Origin: Kineosporia corallincola
Lineage (GTDB): Bacteria; Actinomycetota; Actinomycetes; Actinomycetales; Kineosporiaceae
DNA length: 64,000 bases
Assembly: GCF_018499875.1 (NCBI RefSeq)
Contig: NZ_JAHBAY010000023.1
Coordinates: 28,657 to 92,656, forward strand
Direction: 5' to 3'
How positions within the stretch are numbered: position 1 is the first letter of the stretch; each line of letters starts with the position of its first letter. The position numbers and the translations under genes are program-made. Shown here in pieces: positions 54,601-63,057 of the stretch. Under the pieces are notes generated by a model. It worked only from the letters and a program-made list of their open reading frames with translations. It made no database searches and had not been told where the DNA came from.

Positions 54601-56638
54601 CGCTCTCCGCGTCGCCCCACCAGGCGGACTCGAACGCTTCGCAGAACAAACGGTGCAGCCGGTCATGCGAGGCCGGAGCGCCGGTTGCCTGCGGCCGGGC
54701 ACCACGCAGGCCGAAGTCGTAGATGTAGCCCTTGCGGCCGGAGGCCGAGCTGAACACGTACGGCCGTTCGTCCACGACCTCCACCCCGAGATTGGTGAGG
54801 TAGGGCAGCACCGCCGACAGAGACAGCGGCTCCTTGCGGTAGAGCACGAACCGGTGTTCCCCGGCCGCCGCCCCCGCGGGCTCGTAGAGCTTCACCCCGA
54901 GCGACCCCGCCCGCCCTTCGGCGGTCTCCATGGAGTTCAGTCGGCACAGGTCCTCGACCGCGGTCTCGGGCTCCACGTCCACGCGGTAGCCCTGACCGAT
55001 CCCCGAACCCCATTCGCGCACGAGCCTGGCCCCGGCCAGCTCGCCGACCTGCTGGGCAGCAGCCTCGGCGAAGTCGTCGTCCCAGTTGCGGGTCAGCTTG
55101 ACCAGCTGATCCTCGAGCGCGGGCAGGTCGAGGTCGGGAACAGCCGCTCCGGGCTGCACCCTGACCACGAAGTGCAGCCGGGCGAGCACGGATTCGGTGA
55201 CACGGGCGGTGTAGTCGGCGGTCGTGGCCCCGATCGCTTCCCTCAGCACCCGCTCGATGGCCAGCCGGACCGAGGTGACGTACCGGTCTCGGGGCAGGAA
55301 CACCAGGCAGGACACGTAACGGCCGTAGTCCTCGACCCGCAGGAACAATCGTGTCCGGCGACGTTCCTGCAACTGCATCACGGTCATCGCGATCCACGAC
55401 AGCATCTCCGCGTGAATCGCGAAGAGCTCGTCGCGGGGATACGCCTGGAGGATCTCGAGCAGGTCCTTGCCCGAATGGCTGTCCGGCGAGAACCCGCCCG
55501 CGGCCAGCACCGCGTCGGCCTTGCGCCGGATCACCGGAACGTCGCGGACGTCAGCCGTGTAGGCAGTGGAGGCGAACAGCCCCAGGAAGCGTTGCTCCCC
55601 GGTCACCCTCCCCTGGTCGTCGAAGGTCTTGACGCCGATGTAGTCCAGGTAGCCGGCCCGGTGCACGGTGGCCCGGGAATTGGCCTTGGTCAGCACCAGC
55701 AGCGACTGCTCGCGGGCCTTGATCCGGGCCTGCGGCGTGAGCTGCCGCGCCGACCGGGCCACCTGGTCGTGCCGCAGAACACCGAGACCGGTGCCGGTAC
55801 GGGCGATCAGATGGTCCTCACCGTCGCGCTCGACCAGGTCGTACTCGCGGTACCCGATGAAGGTGAAGTGGCCTGCGGCGAGCCAGCGCAGCAGCTCGGC
55901 ACTTTCGTCCGCCTCGGCCCGTGCGGGCCCGGTGGGCGGCTTCTCCAGCAGACCGTCGGCGATCCGGGCGGCCGTGGCGCGCATCTTCGGCCAGTCCTCG
56001 ACCGCCACCCGCACGTCGTCGAGCACCCGGCGCAGACCGCGTTCCATCGCCAGGATCCGCTCGGGATCGGTCTCGCGGCCGACCTCAACATGGATCCACG
56101 ACTCCGGCTGCGCGTCCCGCGGCAGTCGCTGACCGGAGGCACCGGCCATGCGCGACGCCGCCAGATGCGGCTCCACCCGCAACACCTCATGCATCACACC
56201 GGTCAGATCGCGGCGCACCACGAACTGCGGGTGGATCGTCATCTGGGACTCGCAGCCCAGCCGGGCGAGCTCGGCGTTCACGGAGTCGACCAGGAAAGGC
56301 ATGTCCTCGACGACGATCTCGATCACCGTGTGACCGCACGACCAGCCGTGACTCTGCTCGGTGGGAGTGAATACCCGCACCAGTGCCGTGCCCTGGGCCC
56401 GTACCGCCGCCAGTTCACGATGCGAGAAGGCCGCCCCGGCCAGGTCGACCGCGGTGCGTTCACGCAGGTCGTCCAGAGCCACGTTGCGGTAGTAGCGATG
56501 CAGGAACTCGCCTGGGTCCGGTGGTTGCTTACCTGGTGGCTGCTGCGAGACCAACTCCCGTCCAGCCTCTTGGGCGCCTGCGAGCAGCGCCTCTCTGTCC
56601 CCTTCCGTCGTCGGCAGCGTCAAAGCTCCACCCGACAT
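51662..56638 (-). CDS. gdh: NAD-dependent glutamate dehydrogenase, large (180-kDa) class
   Basis: A 1658-residue enzyme of the large L_180 GDH class known from Streptomyces (1651 residues) and mycobacteria. It converts glutamate to 2-oxoglutarate and ammonium with NAD. An N-terminal ACT-like regulatory part covers about 700 residues (MPFLVDSVNAELARLG); the catalytic domain contains GGLRWSDRREDFRTEILGL, the catalytic Lys in PTGAKGGFVAK, and the NAD domain with VGVGDMSGDVFGNGML. I start at ATG 56638 because the frame upstream lacks family similarity. In mycobacteria this enzyme is inhibited by GarA; garA is not in the window. Confidence 0.97.
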   Translation of the reverse strand: MSGGALTLPTTEGDREALLAGAQEAGRELVSQQPPGKQPPDPGEFLHRYYRNVALDDLRERTAVDLAGAAFSHRELAAVRAQGTALVRVFTPTEQSHGWSCGHTVIEIVVEDMPFLVDSVNAELARLGCESQMTIHPQFVVRRDLTGVMHEVLRVEPHLAASRMAGASGQRLPRDAQPESWIHVEVGRETDPERILAMERGLRRVLDDVRVAVEDWPKMRATAARIADGLLEKPPTGPARAEADESAELLRWLAAGHFTFIGYREYDLVERDGEDHLIARTGTGLGVLRHDQVARSARQLTPQARIKAREQSLLVLTKANSRATVHRAGYLDYIGVKTFDDQGRVTGEQRFLGLFASTAYTADVRDVPVIRRKADAVLAAGGFSPDSHSGKDLLEILQAYPRDELFAIHAEMLSWIAMTVMQLQERRRTRLFLRVEDYGRYVSCLVFLPRDRYVTSVRLAIERVLREAIGATTADYTARVTESVLARLHFVVRVQPGAAVPDLDLPALEDQLVKLTRNWDDDFAEAAAQQVGELAGARLVREWGSGIGQGYRVDVEPETAVEDLCRLNSMETAEGRAGSLGVKLYEPAGAAAGEHRFVLYRKEPLSLSAVLPYLTNLGVEVVDERPYVFSSASGRKGYIYDFGLRGARPQATGAPASHDRLHRLFCEAFESAWWGDAESDGFERLVLTAGLDWRQVSVLRGYARYLRQTGSAFGQDYIGNCLVSNPGIAVMLVELFETRFDPRLFGGQEASDSETEGRSAASDALVVRISAALDEVSSLDQDRILRSFLALMQATTRTNRYLMEEDAEPATGIRRALAFKLDPRAVPDLPAPRPAHEIFVYSPWVEGVHLRFGAVARGGLRWSDRREDFRTEILGLVKAQMVKNAVIVPTGAKGGFVAKQLPDPAADRDAWLAEGIACYRSFIGSLLDVTDNRVMENGTQRIVPPPNVFRHDADDSYLVVAADKGTAAFSDLANEVAAGYGFWLGDAFASGGSVGYDHKVMGITARGAWESVDRHFRELGHDVATMKTTVVGVGDMSGDVFGNGMLLSKALQLVAAFDHRHIFLDPDPDPETSYTERSRMFRLARSSWADYDSALISAGGGVYSRNAKSVPITPQVAQRLGIPASKTAMTPNELMKAILTAPVDLLWNGGIGTYVKASTESNADVGDKANDGIRIDGRGLRARVVGEGGNLGLTQLGRVEAALCGVRVNTDAIDNSAGVDCSDHEVNIKILLDGLVTSGRLDVGERTELLASMTDDVARLVLRDNYEQNVLLGNARRQSRGMLPVHQRFIQGLEARGALDRALEYLPDDATLAERKSAELGLTSPEFSVLVAYAKLTLTDDIVDTALPDDPWLDRVLTGYFPPQIGKVYGDSLAAHPLRRQIVTTCLVNDMVNRGGITFAFRCQEETGAEPEQIARAYIVAREVFGFENFVTAVEALDGVLSTHDQSSLYLSFRRLLDRAVRWFIQAVPGTIDIAQEVSRFGPVIAQLAPQIPELVAPQQHAVLAAEIEEWKRRGVPEPLARQAAGLLTRYMLLDIAQIATQVGADPAEVARVYLSLSERYGGQTLLRRISGLPRNDRWKLQARAALRADLYAALETLTITVLTKTGPGKPAERIAEFERVNADRVDRIHATLEEVVRLPSADVAALSVVLRSLRSIV

Positions 56639-56823
56639 CACGCGGCACCCCAGATTGTGAGAGAGAACCCTTGTGCGCGGCGGGCACGCCGCAAGCGTGG
56701 CCCCCGAACCGTGACCATACCCTTGCCTCCGACGGCGACCAGCCGACAACGCGGACCGGTCGTCGCCGAACTCTTCTCGATTCGATCGGGCCATCATCTG
56801 TATGAGCCGAAAGGGTGTCATCC

Positions 56824-57324
56824 GTGCGCGTGACCGCTGACATGCAATTCCCCGCTGATCCCGCCAGCGTTTTCGCCATGCTCTCGGACCAGGCCTTCCA
56901 GGAGCGGAAGGTGGGAGCGGTCTCCAAAGGACCCTGGGACGTAGCAGTGCGGCAGGAGGGCGACTCGACCGTGATTGTGAGTCACCGCACACTCCCTTCC
57001 GACGTCATTCCAGAGTCCTTTCGGGCAATGGTCAGCAATCCGATCACCATCACCCAGACGGAGAAGTGGGCGCCGGCTGCTCCCGACAGCAGTCGCAGGG
57101 GCACCGTCGACGTGGAACTCAGCGGGGTCCCGGTGCGGCTCTCGGGCACGCTCGCGCTGATCCCCACGGCGGACGGCGGCTGCACCGAGCAGATCCAGGG
57201 CGATCTCAAGGCCAAGATCCCGCTGTTCGGGGCGAAGGTCGAGCGGGCGGCCGAGCCGGCCGTGCGGGCAGCGATCGACGCCGAGGGGCGCATCGGGCTG
57301 AAGTGGCTCGCCGAGCGTTCCTGA
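56824..57324 (+). CDS. DUF2505 family protein
   Basis: About 166 residues, START/SRPBCC-like fold: VRVTADMQFPADPASVFAMLSDQAFQERKV opens the domain and a C-terminal helix with VERAAEPAVRAAIDAEGRIGLKWL closes it. The family is widespread in actinobacteria and of unknown function; a hydrophobic ligand is likely. I start at GTG 56824, eight bases after AAAGGG; GTG 56815 is an alternative. It is divergent from the gdh gene. Confidence 0.85.
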   Translation: MRVTADMQFPADPASVFAMLSDQAFQERKVGAVSKGPWDVAVRQEGDSTVIVSHRTLPSDVIPESFRAMVSNPITITQTEKWAPAAPDSSRRGTVDVELSGVPVRLSGTLALIPTADGGCTEQIQGDLKAKIPLFGAKVERAAEPAVRAAIDAEGRIGLKWLAERS

Positions 57325-57422
57325 GTTCCGCCGGCGGGGGGCAGGAAACAGGGCGCGCTCAGCTTCATCGCCAGGCGCGGCAGCGAAACGAGCGAAGGGC
57401 GTCCCTGAAACACCGGGGGCGA

Positions 57423-57470
57423 GACGGCGCCGAGTTCTCACGGCTCGGCGTCGTCCCTGATTTTCTTGTG
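57423..57470 (+). terminator. Terminator after the DUF2505 gene
   Basis: GACGGCGCCGAG pairs with CTCGGCGTCGTC (one G-T mismatch), followed on the plus strand by CTGATTTTCTTG. Confidence 0.75.
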
Positions 57471-57481
57471 GTTCGGTCAGC

Positions 57482-57988
57482 TCAGTCGGTGATCAGGTCA
57501 TCGAGCTCGCTGATGTCGTACCAGAGCAGATCGCAGGCGCCCGCTTCCTCCAGGAGAAACTGGGCGTCGTCGTCACCGGCGTCGGCTGCGGACAGCGCCG
57601 CGATCGCGGTCAGCATGACGTCTTCGGCCTCGGGCTCGTCGACGTGCAGGCTGACCACGTCGGACAGCTGCACCTCGACCTCCAGCGTCACCGACGACCG
57701 GTAGGAACCGCCGGGCCGGACCGCCCTGTCGGGTACGTCCAGAGCCAGCACGACCCGCCGGGGAGCGCGCGGGTCCTCGGCGATCATCCTCAGCGACGCC
57801 TCGGCCGCCTCACTCAGCGCCGCGAACTCCAGACTCTCGACGTCGTCGTCGGTGTACCACTCACGGATCGCCGCGGTCACGGCGTGCGCCGCGAGCGGAG
57901 CCGTGTCGGCCGCGTCCGGATTCAGCACCCCACGCTTCGCCGTCCCCGCCAGGGCGGTCAGCGTGGTCGGGACGTACACCCTCGTCAT
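57482..57988 (-). CDS. Conserved actinobacterial protein (DUF6912-like)
   Basis: A 168-residue soluble acidic protein opening MTRVYVPTTLTALAG and rich in Asp/Glu toward the C-terminus. It matches, from memory, an uncharacterised actinobacterial family near HAD hydrolase genes. GGAGCG stands just before the ATG. No function is known. Confidence 0.82.
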   Translation of the reverse strand: MTRVYVPTTLTALAGTAKRGVLNPDAADTAPLAAHAVTAAIREWYTDDDVESLEFAALSEAAEASLRMIAEDPRAPRRVVLALDVPDRAVRPGGSYRSSVTLEVEVQLSDVVSLHVDEPEAEDVMLTAIAALSAADAGDDDAQFLLEEAGACDLLWYDISELDDLITD

Positions 57989-58018
57989 CGCTCCACTTTC
58001 GTCTCACTCGTCCGGCGG

Positions 58019-58267
58019 TCAGCCGGATCGTCGAGGACTCCCCGACCGGCGGGCACGGCGCTTGGCAGCACCAGCCGTCGCCGGGACGGAGCCATCAGGT
58101 TGTTGCCCGATCAGCCGCAGGTCGTCGGGGCCGGAAGCCAGAACCGTAACCGTCGTGCCGGTGTCCTGCGCAAGCTGAGCCCCTCCCAGCAGTCAGGACC
58201 AGCAGCCAGGCTCGGGGTCATGTTCCACGGCGACGGCACGGTAGCCGCTGCGCGACACCCGTTCCAC
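58019..58267 (-). pseudogene. Candidate small gene broken by an in-frame TGA
   Basis: Downstream of the HAD gene, in the same frame, a GTG opens VERVSRSGYRAVAVEHDPEPGC..., meets a TGA after 24 codons (58193-58195), and then stays open for a further 57 codons (LLGGAQLAQDTGTTVTVLAS...) to a TGA at 58019. Both halves have coding-like third-position GC and sheet-forming stretches. A small gene inactivated by one nonsense change is the simplest reading; an unrelated chance frame is also possible. Confidence 0.35.
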
Positions 58268-58279
58268 GGCCGTGGCGGC

Positions 58280-58912
58280 TCAGCACAGGTCGAGGCCGAA
58301 CAGGATCTCCAGCTCGTCGACCGTCTCCTGGTAAGAGGCGAAATGGACTCCCACCATGCCGGTCTGGGCGGCGGCGAGGATGTTCGGCCGCATGTCGTCG
58401 ACGAACACGCAGGCCTCCGGCGCGAGCCCGAGTAGCTGGGCCGTGTGCAGGTAGATCTTCGGCTCGGGCTTGCGCATGCCGACCCGCCCGGAGATGACGA
58501 CCTGGTCGAAGGCACCGATCCAGAGGTGCTCGGGGTAGTGCTCGCCCCAGGAGTTGGACAGCAGTGCTGTGCGCAGACCCGCTGCCCGGGCCCGGCGCAG
58601 CAGGCCGACCATGTCTTCCGAGAGCGGCTGAAGCCCTTCGAGCATGCGGGCGAGCAGACCGTCGGCAACGATCTGGATGCCGTAGCCCCGGAAACGGGCG
58701 GCCAGCACCTGCTCGAACTCGGCCGGGCCGAGCTGCCCGCGTTCGAGGGCGTGGATCGGGGAGTCCGCCTCGCCGATCAACTCCCGCATCACGGCGCCGT
58801 AGGCATCGAGTTCGATCCCCTCCAGACCGGCCCAGCGGTTGATCGCCTCGTCCAGCGGGGCGGTGAGCACACCGCCCCAGTCAACGATCAGTCCGCGCAG
58901 CTCGGTGGTCAT
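58280..58912 (-). CDS. HAD-superfamily hydrolase (subfamily IA)
   Basis: A 210-residue phosphatase-like protein: motif I VDWGGVLT (nucleophile Asp; the second Asp is replaced by Gly as in many IA members), motif II LLSNSW, motif III Lys in RKPEPKIY and motif IV FVDDMRPNI. The substrate is unknown. Its ATG lies 32 bp after the stop of the TadZ-like gene on the same strand. Confidence 0.9.
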   Translation of the reverse strand: MTTELRGLIVDWGGVLTAPLDEAINRWAGLEGIELDAYGAVMRELIGEADSPIHALERGQLGPAEFEQVLAARFRGYGIQIVADGLLARMLEGLQPLSEDMVGLLRRARAAGLRTALLSNSWGEHYPEHLWIGAFDQVVISGRVGMRKPEPKIYLHTAQLLGLAPEACVFVDDMRPNILAAAQTGMVGVHFASYQETVDELEILFGLDLC

Positions 58913-58944
58913 CCTGGCATCGTAGAAGTCTGTGCCCGGCGCTT

Positions 58945-60276
58945 TCACGCGCTGCGTCCCCGCCAGCGTGAACGCCTCCGGGACGGGAGTGCGGCCCCCG
59001 GGTTGAACTCGTCGTTCAGAGCTGCGGCCAGAACCTCGAACGGACGGCAGGCCGGTGACGCGGGGGCATGCTCGGTGAGCGATCTGCCGTGCAGCATGGC
59101 GGCATCCAGGGCCGGCCTGTCGTCCGGTACGAGCAGGACGTCGTGCACACCGGCATATCGACGCAACGCATCGGTGATCAGCTGACCGGCGTGCGGCCCG
59201 ACCGCACCGTCCCGGACCCGCGTCACCATCACCCGGACCGCCCCGGGGCCGGCCCGATCCTTCACCTCGGGCAACGCGGTGATGAGCCGCTGCAATCCGA
59301 TGGGCTCGGCCGCCCCGACCGCCAGCACGACGTCGGCAGCGGCGATGGCGGACAGGGTGGCGGCGTTGCGGCGGGGAACCGTGGTGTCGAACATCAGCTC
59401 CTCGTCGGTCTCCAGACCGAATCCTGCGTCGATCACGGTCCACCGAGCCAGTTGACGAGTCTGTTCCCAGACCACGTCCAGGGCCGAGGCACGCAGCTCC
59501 GGCCAGCGCCGGGACTGCGGAAGCCCGGTCAGGACCCGCAGTCCCGGCGCGACCTGCGGCGCCAGCTCGCCCAGCCGGTTCAGGTCGAGAGCCCCTTGAT
59601 TGGCCGCCCGGGTGGCAGCGGCGATCCCCGCGGACTCGTCGAGCAGGCCGAGGGCCTGGGCAACGCCCGCTCCGTGCGTGTCTGCGTCGACCAGCAACGT
59701 CGAGTGGCCGGCCAGTGCCAGCTGGGACGCCAGCGTGATCGCGACAGTGGTACGCCCCGGGGCACCGACCGGTCCCCACACCGTGACCAGCCGGCCGGGT
59801 GACCGGGGCGAGGACGCACCGACCGCAGGACCAGGCCCCGGACCCGGCGGTCTCGGCAGGGCCCCCGCAGGATCTCCCATGACCAGCCCGGCCGATGAAG
59901 ATGCCTGCTGCCCAGCGGCTTCGGCGACAGCCGCCGCGACAGCCAGCGCGATCTCCTCGACCGGCGCATCCGCCGCCAGCACCGGATCGACCCCCAGCCG
60001 GGAGAGCCGTTCGGCACCCGACTGATCGCCCGCGGAGGCCAGCCCGATCACGGCCAGACCGGCCATACGCAGCCTGGTCACGGCATCCCGGTCGAGACGT
60101 TGCAGTTCGGCGGAGAGAACGACGGCATGGGCCAGCCCGGCCGCCGCCGCGGACAGCAGATCGAGGACGTCGACACAGCGGCGCACCACCGTCACCCCGA
60201 CCGCGGACCGCTCCAGCCCGGTGACCAACGGCGCTTCACGATCACCGACGACGGCGGTGAGAACGGTGAGGGTCAT
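58945..60276 (-). CDS. TadZ/CpaE-like MinD-family ATPase
   Basis: A 443-residue protein: an N-terminal receiver-like domain (about 1-130), a linker, and a C-terminal deviant Walker ATPase (WGPVGAPGRTTVA with Arg in place of the Walker Lys; LLVDADTHGAGVA). TadZ/CpaE proteins place the Tad pilus machine at the cell pole. Its ATG overlaps the stop of the SAF-domain gene, so the two form a pair. Confidence 0.85.
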   Translation of the reverse strand: MTLTVLTAVVGDREAPLVTGLERSAVGVTVVRRCVDVLDLLSAAAAGLAHAVVLSAELQRLDRDAVTRLRMAGLAVIGLASAGDQSGAERLSRLGVDPVLAADAPVEEIALAVAAAVAEAAGQQASSSAGLVMGDPAGALPRPPGPGPGPAVGASSPRSPGRLVTVWGPVGAPGRTTVAITLASQLALAGHSTLLVDADTHGAGVAQALGLLDESAGIAAATRAANQGALDLNRLGELAPQVAPGLRVLTGLPQSRRWPELRASALDVVWEQTRQLARWTVIDAGFGLETDEELMFDTTVPRRNAATLSAIAAADVVLAVGAAEPIGLQRLITALPEVKDRAGPGAVRVMVTRVRDGAVGPHAGQLITDALRRYAGVHDVLLVPDDRPALDAAMLHGRSLTEHAPASPACRPFEVLAAALNDEFNPGAALPSRRRSRWRGRSA

Positions 60277-60938
60277 GAGCGAGCACGCGGAGTGCCGAGC
60301 ACCGGCAGGACGCTGAGCCGCGACTCGTCGGCCAGAGCCTCCAGGACGTCGGGCAGAGCGTCCTCGGCCACCAGGACCTGGAGCGAGCCGGACCGGGCGG
60401 AGTTCAGGCCCGCTCCAGGAGCCGACACCGCGAACACCTCGACGCCGTCGGCAATCTGGCGCGGCGCCTGGAACCCGCCGCGGGACTGGTCACGATGCGG
60501 GACGGCGGCCCAGATGTCGGCCCGGCCACCGGCGACCAGCCCACCCGGTGGAGGCCCGTCGAGCGGAATCGTCACCGGCCGGACGCTCAGACTGGCGGCG
60601 GATCCGATGGCCGCGACCGGAATCAGTTCCCCCTCACCGACGGTGCGTAGGAGAACAGCGCCGGCCGGCAGCGGACTGGCCGCGTCCAGATACCCGGCAT
60701 CGGCGCCCTCCACCCTCACCCGAACCACCTTCAGCACCTCGGCGGTCAGTGCGGTGCCGGGCGGCAGAGCCGTGCGAGCGGCGTAGACGGCACGGGTCTG
60801 ACCGGCCTCGGCCATCAGCCGGGCACCGGCCGCAATCGATCCGAACAGCAGCACCAGCCCGACGATCAGCCGAGGATCACGCCAGCCGGGCCTCCGCAGT
60901 CTCGCCGCCGCCACCGGCGCGAGTTCCGACACCGCCAT
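60273..60938 (-). CDS. SAF-domain protein (CpaB/RcpC-like)
   Basis: A 221-residue membrane protein: one N-terminal membrane segment (LIVGLVLLFGSIAAGARLM) and a SAF domain (TALPPGTALTAEVLKVVRV, PAGAVLLRTVGEGE), as in the CpaB/RcpC family of Tad pilus assembly. AGGGGG precedes ATG 60938. Together with the TadZ-like gene it completes the Tad set found at 40-45 kb. Confidence 0.82.
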   Translation of the reverse strand: MAVSELAPVAAARLRRPGWRDPRLIVGLVLLFGSIAAGARLMAEAGQTRAVYAARTALPPGTALTAEVLKVVRVRVEGADAGYLDAASPLPAGAVLLRTVGEGELIPVAAIGSAASLSVRPVTIPLDGPPPGGLVAGGRADIWAAVPHRDQSRGGFQAPRQIADGVEVFAVSAPGAGLNSARSGSLQVLVAEDALPDVLEALADESRLSVLPVLGTPRARS

Positions 60939-61197
60939 GCTGGCCCCCTGTCTTCCGCTCCCCGTGAATACGCCGGCACCGAGATCATCCACTCACTGAG
61001 AGCGACCGCTCGATCACCGCGTGCGGATATCGTGACAGAAACAGGACCAAACGGAAGCAGGATCGGATGATCCTGTGGACAAAGCCGGTTTCCCGCCGAC
61101 TGTGGATAACTCGCGGAGCCCATCCCGCGTCATGACAGACTGAGCCCCGAACCCGGCCGGTCCCGACGGCCGGTCACGACCGCCGCAGGAGGGCTGC

Positions 61198-61419
61198 GTG
61201 TCCCGCCGATTCCTTGAGCTCGCCGATGTCGCGGACGAGCTCAGCATCTCGGTCCGGCAGGCCTACACCCTGGTGCGCTCCGGCGATCTGCCGGCCATCC
61301 AGGTGGGCGGTCGCGGCCAGTGGCGCGTCGAGACGACGGTGCTGGAGGAGTACATCCAGCGCAAGTACGCGGAGACCCGTGAGATGGTGCGCAACCGCCC
61401 GGCCACCGAACTCGACTAA
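61198..61419 (+). CDS. Excisionase-type helix-turn-helix protein
   Basis: A 73-residue DNA-binding protein: FLELADVADELSISVRQAYTLVRSGDLPAIQVGGRGQWRV is the MerR-like excisionase/HTH_17 fold. No phage or integrase is nearby, so a chromosomal regulator is likely. GAGGG lies ahead of the GTG start. Confidence 0.88.
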   Translation: MSRRFLELADVADELSISVRQAYTLVRSGDLPAIQVGGRGQWRVETTVLEEYIQRKYAETREMVRNRPATELD

Positions 61420-61429
61420 GCAGCAACCT

Positions 61430-61990
61430 TTACCGAACCATCACTGCGGCCATCGCCTGGAACGGCACCGTGCGTACCTGCCGCACCTCCACGGCCCGGC
61501 GCGCGACATCCACCGGATGCATCGCCAGGTCCAGATGATCGGCACCCACCCGGTCGATCGTGCCGTCGAGATGACCAGTAGGCCAGAAGTCGATGCCGAC
61601 GGCCGCCCGGTCGGAGGCCAGGCCGCGTAGCACCGATCCCAATCGCAGGCGCCGCCCCACCGACTTCCCGCCCTCGCGCGAGAGCTGTGAGAGGCCACCG
61701 GTCGAGACCACCGCCTCGACCGGGATCAGCAGGTCCGCCGTGCGCCCTGCGGCAGCGGGTGACCGCAACAGGACCCAGTCCCGACCCACGTCGAGAAGCG
61801 TTCCGCGGCGGTTGCTTCCGTCACGCAGATCAAACGTGAGGACGACGCCGGGGTGGGCCCGGAGCCGGTCGCTGAAGGTGATCTGGTCGCGTTCGGCACG
61901 CACCAGCTCGACCAGATCGAGTTCGGCCTCCGCCCGCTCCTGCTCCTCGAACCGGGCCTCGAGGTCGTCGAAAAGCTGCTTCCAGCGCAT
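61430..61990 (-). CDS. Conserved actinobacterial hypothetical protein
   Basis: About 186 residues: MRWKQLFDDLEARFEEQERAEAEL is a conserved acidic helix, followed by a small-barrel-like stretch (VVLTFDLRDGSNRRGTLLDVGRDWVLL). The family is found widely in actinobacteria with no known role. I start at ATG 61990; no strong ribosome site is seen. It is convergent with the excisionase-type gene. Confidence 0.82.
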   Translation of the reverse strand: MRWKQLFDDLEARFEEQERAEAELDLVELVRAERDQITFSDRLRAHPGVVLTFDLRDGSNRRGTLLDVGRDWVLLRSPAAAGRTADLLIPVEAVVSTGGLSQLSREGGKSVGRRLRLGSVLRGLASDRAAVGIDFWPTGHLDGTIDRVGADHLDLAMHPVDVARRAVEVRQVRTVPFQAMAAVMVR

Positions 61991-62154
61991 CTTCCGAACG
62001 CTAGCGCCGCACGACGGACGGCGAGCCGAAAACGGATTTTCCGATCTGACTGGACGTACAGGATGCGGATGGCCGACACTCAAGGGGCATCAAACGTCGT
62101 CAAACGACATCGACGATGCTCAAAGGTGTCACACGTAGACCACGGGGGGTCTCC

Positions 62155-63057
62155 ATGTCACTTGCACCTCAGCTCCTGAATATCGGCGCCCGTTCCCGCG
62201 GCGCCGCCTTACTGGCCACCGCGTTGCTCCTGGTCGGCGGCCTGGCCGCTCAGCTCAGTCGCCTCACCGTCGGTGCGTGGCACGAATTGCGTTCACCAGG
62301 GCCGGCTTCGCCGGACCAGGCATTCGGTCTGATCGCCGGCGGGGCGGCGACCGGTGTGACCGTGTGGCTGCTGATCGCGATGACCGTGAGCGTGATCGCC
62401 GCTCTGAGCACCCGAACCCGACTGGCAACACCCGTATCTCGCACCGCACGCCGAATCGCTCCGGCAGCGGTTCGCAACGCGGTTGCGGCACTGCTCGGCG
62501 TCGCGTTGATCGCCACGCCGACGGTGGCGCAGGCCGCAACCTTCCGCCCGGCCGACTTCGCCGCAGCGGCCGTGCCGCACCCGGCAACGAATCCCGGGAG
62601 AACCTCGCACCAGGCCGCCGCACACGTCGGTACTCCCGACGATAAGCCGGGAAAAGTGCTCGTGCTACGCGACTTCTCACCAGGATGGACGCCGGAACGA
62701 CCACGCCCGGCCGCAACTGCTGCCGCTGTTGCCGAGAGCCAGGCAGCGATCGGGGTCGCGACCGGCACGCCCCGGCGGGTGACCGCCGATCGTGATCCTG
62801 GGCTGCACGTGGTCGTACACCGAGGCGACACGTTGTGGTCGATCACCGCACGTCATCTCGGTCCGAAGGCCACCGATACGGAAATCGCACAGGAATGGCC
62901 TCGCTGGTTCAGCGTCAATCGGCACCTGATCGGAGCCGATCCGCACCGGCTGCTGCCAGGCGAGCGCCTGCGCGTGCCGCAAGCGGCAGGTGAGGCCAGA
63001 ACTCTTGCAGCGCAGAGAAGCTCGTCCGACGCCTTCCGGAAGGGGATCGAGCGATGA
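62155..63057 (+). CDS. LysM-domain membrane protein
   Basis: A 300-residue protein with two to three N-terminal membrane segments (about 17-37, 57-77, 110-125), a proline/alanine-rich linker and a C-terminal LysM domain (HVVVHRGDTLWSITARHLG ... HRLLPGERLRVP). It probably binds cell-wall peptidoglycan outside the membrane. GGGGGG lies 5-10 bases before the ATG. Its stop overlaps the next start (ATGA). Confidence 0.9.
   Translation: MSLAPQLLNIGARSRGAALLATALLLVGGLAAQLSRLTVGAWHELRSPGPASPDQAFGLIAGGAATGVTVWLLIAMTVSVIAALSTRTRLATPVSRTARRIAPAAVRNAVAALLGVALIATPTVAQAATFRPADFAAAAVPHPATNPGRTSHQAAAHVGTPDDKPGKVLVLRDFSPGWTPERPRPAATAAAVAESQAAIGVATGTPRRVTADRDPGLHVVVHRGDTLWSITARHLGPKATDTEIAQEWPRWFSVNRHLIGADPHRLLPGERLRVPQAAGEARTLAAQRSSSDAFRKGIER

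Noticed and set aside
51584..56833. Plus-strand open frame of about 1750 codons opposite the glutamate dehydrogenase gene
   Set aside because: It is an antisense artefact of high third-position GC; the protein is His/Gln/Gly/Arg-rich with no domains, and the minus-strand enzyme matches its family over the full length.
61198..61419. Excisionase of a mobile element
   Set aside because: No integrase, attachment site or phage genes nearby; the fold is also common in chromosomal regulators.
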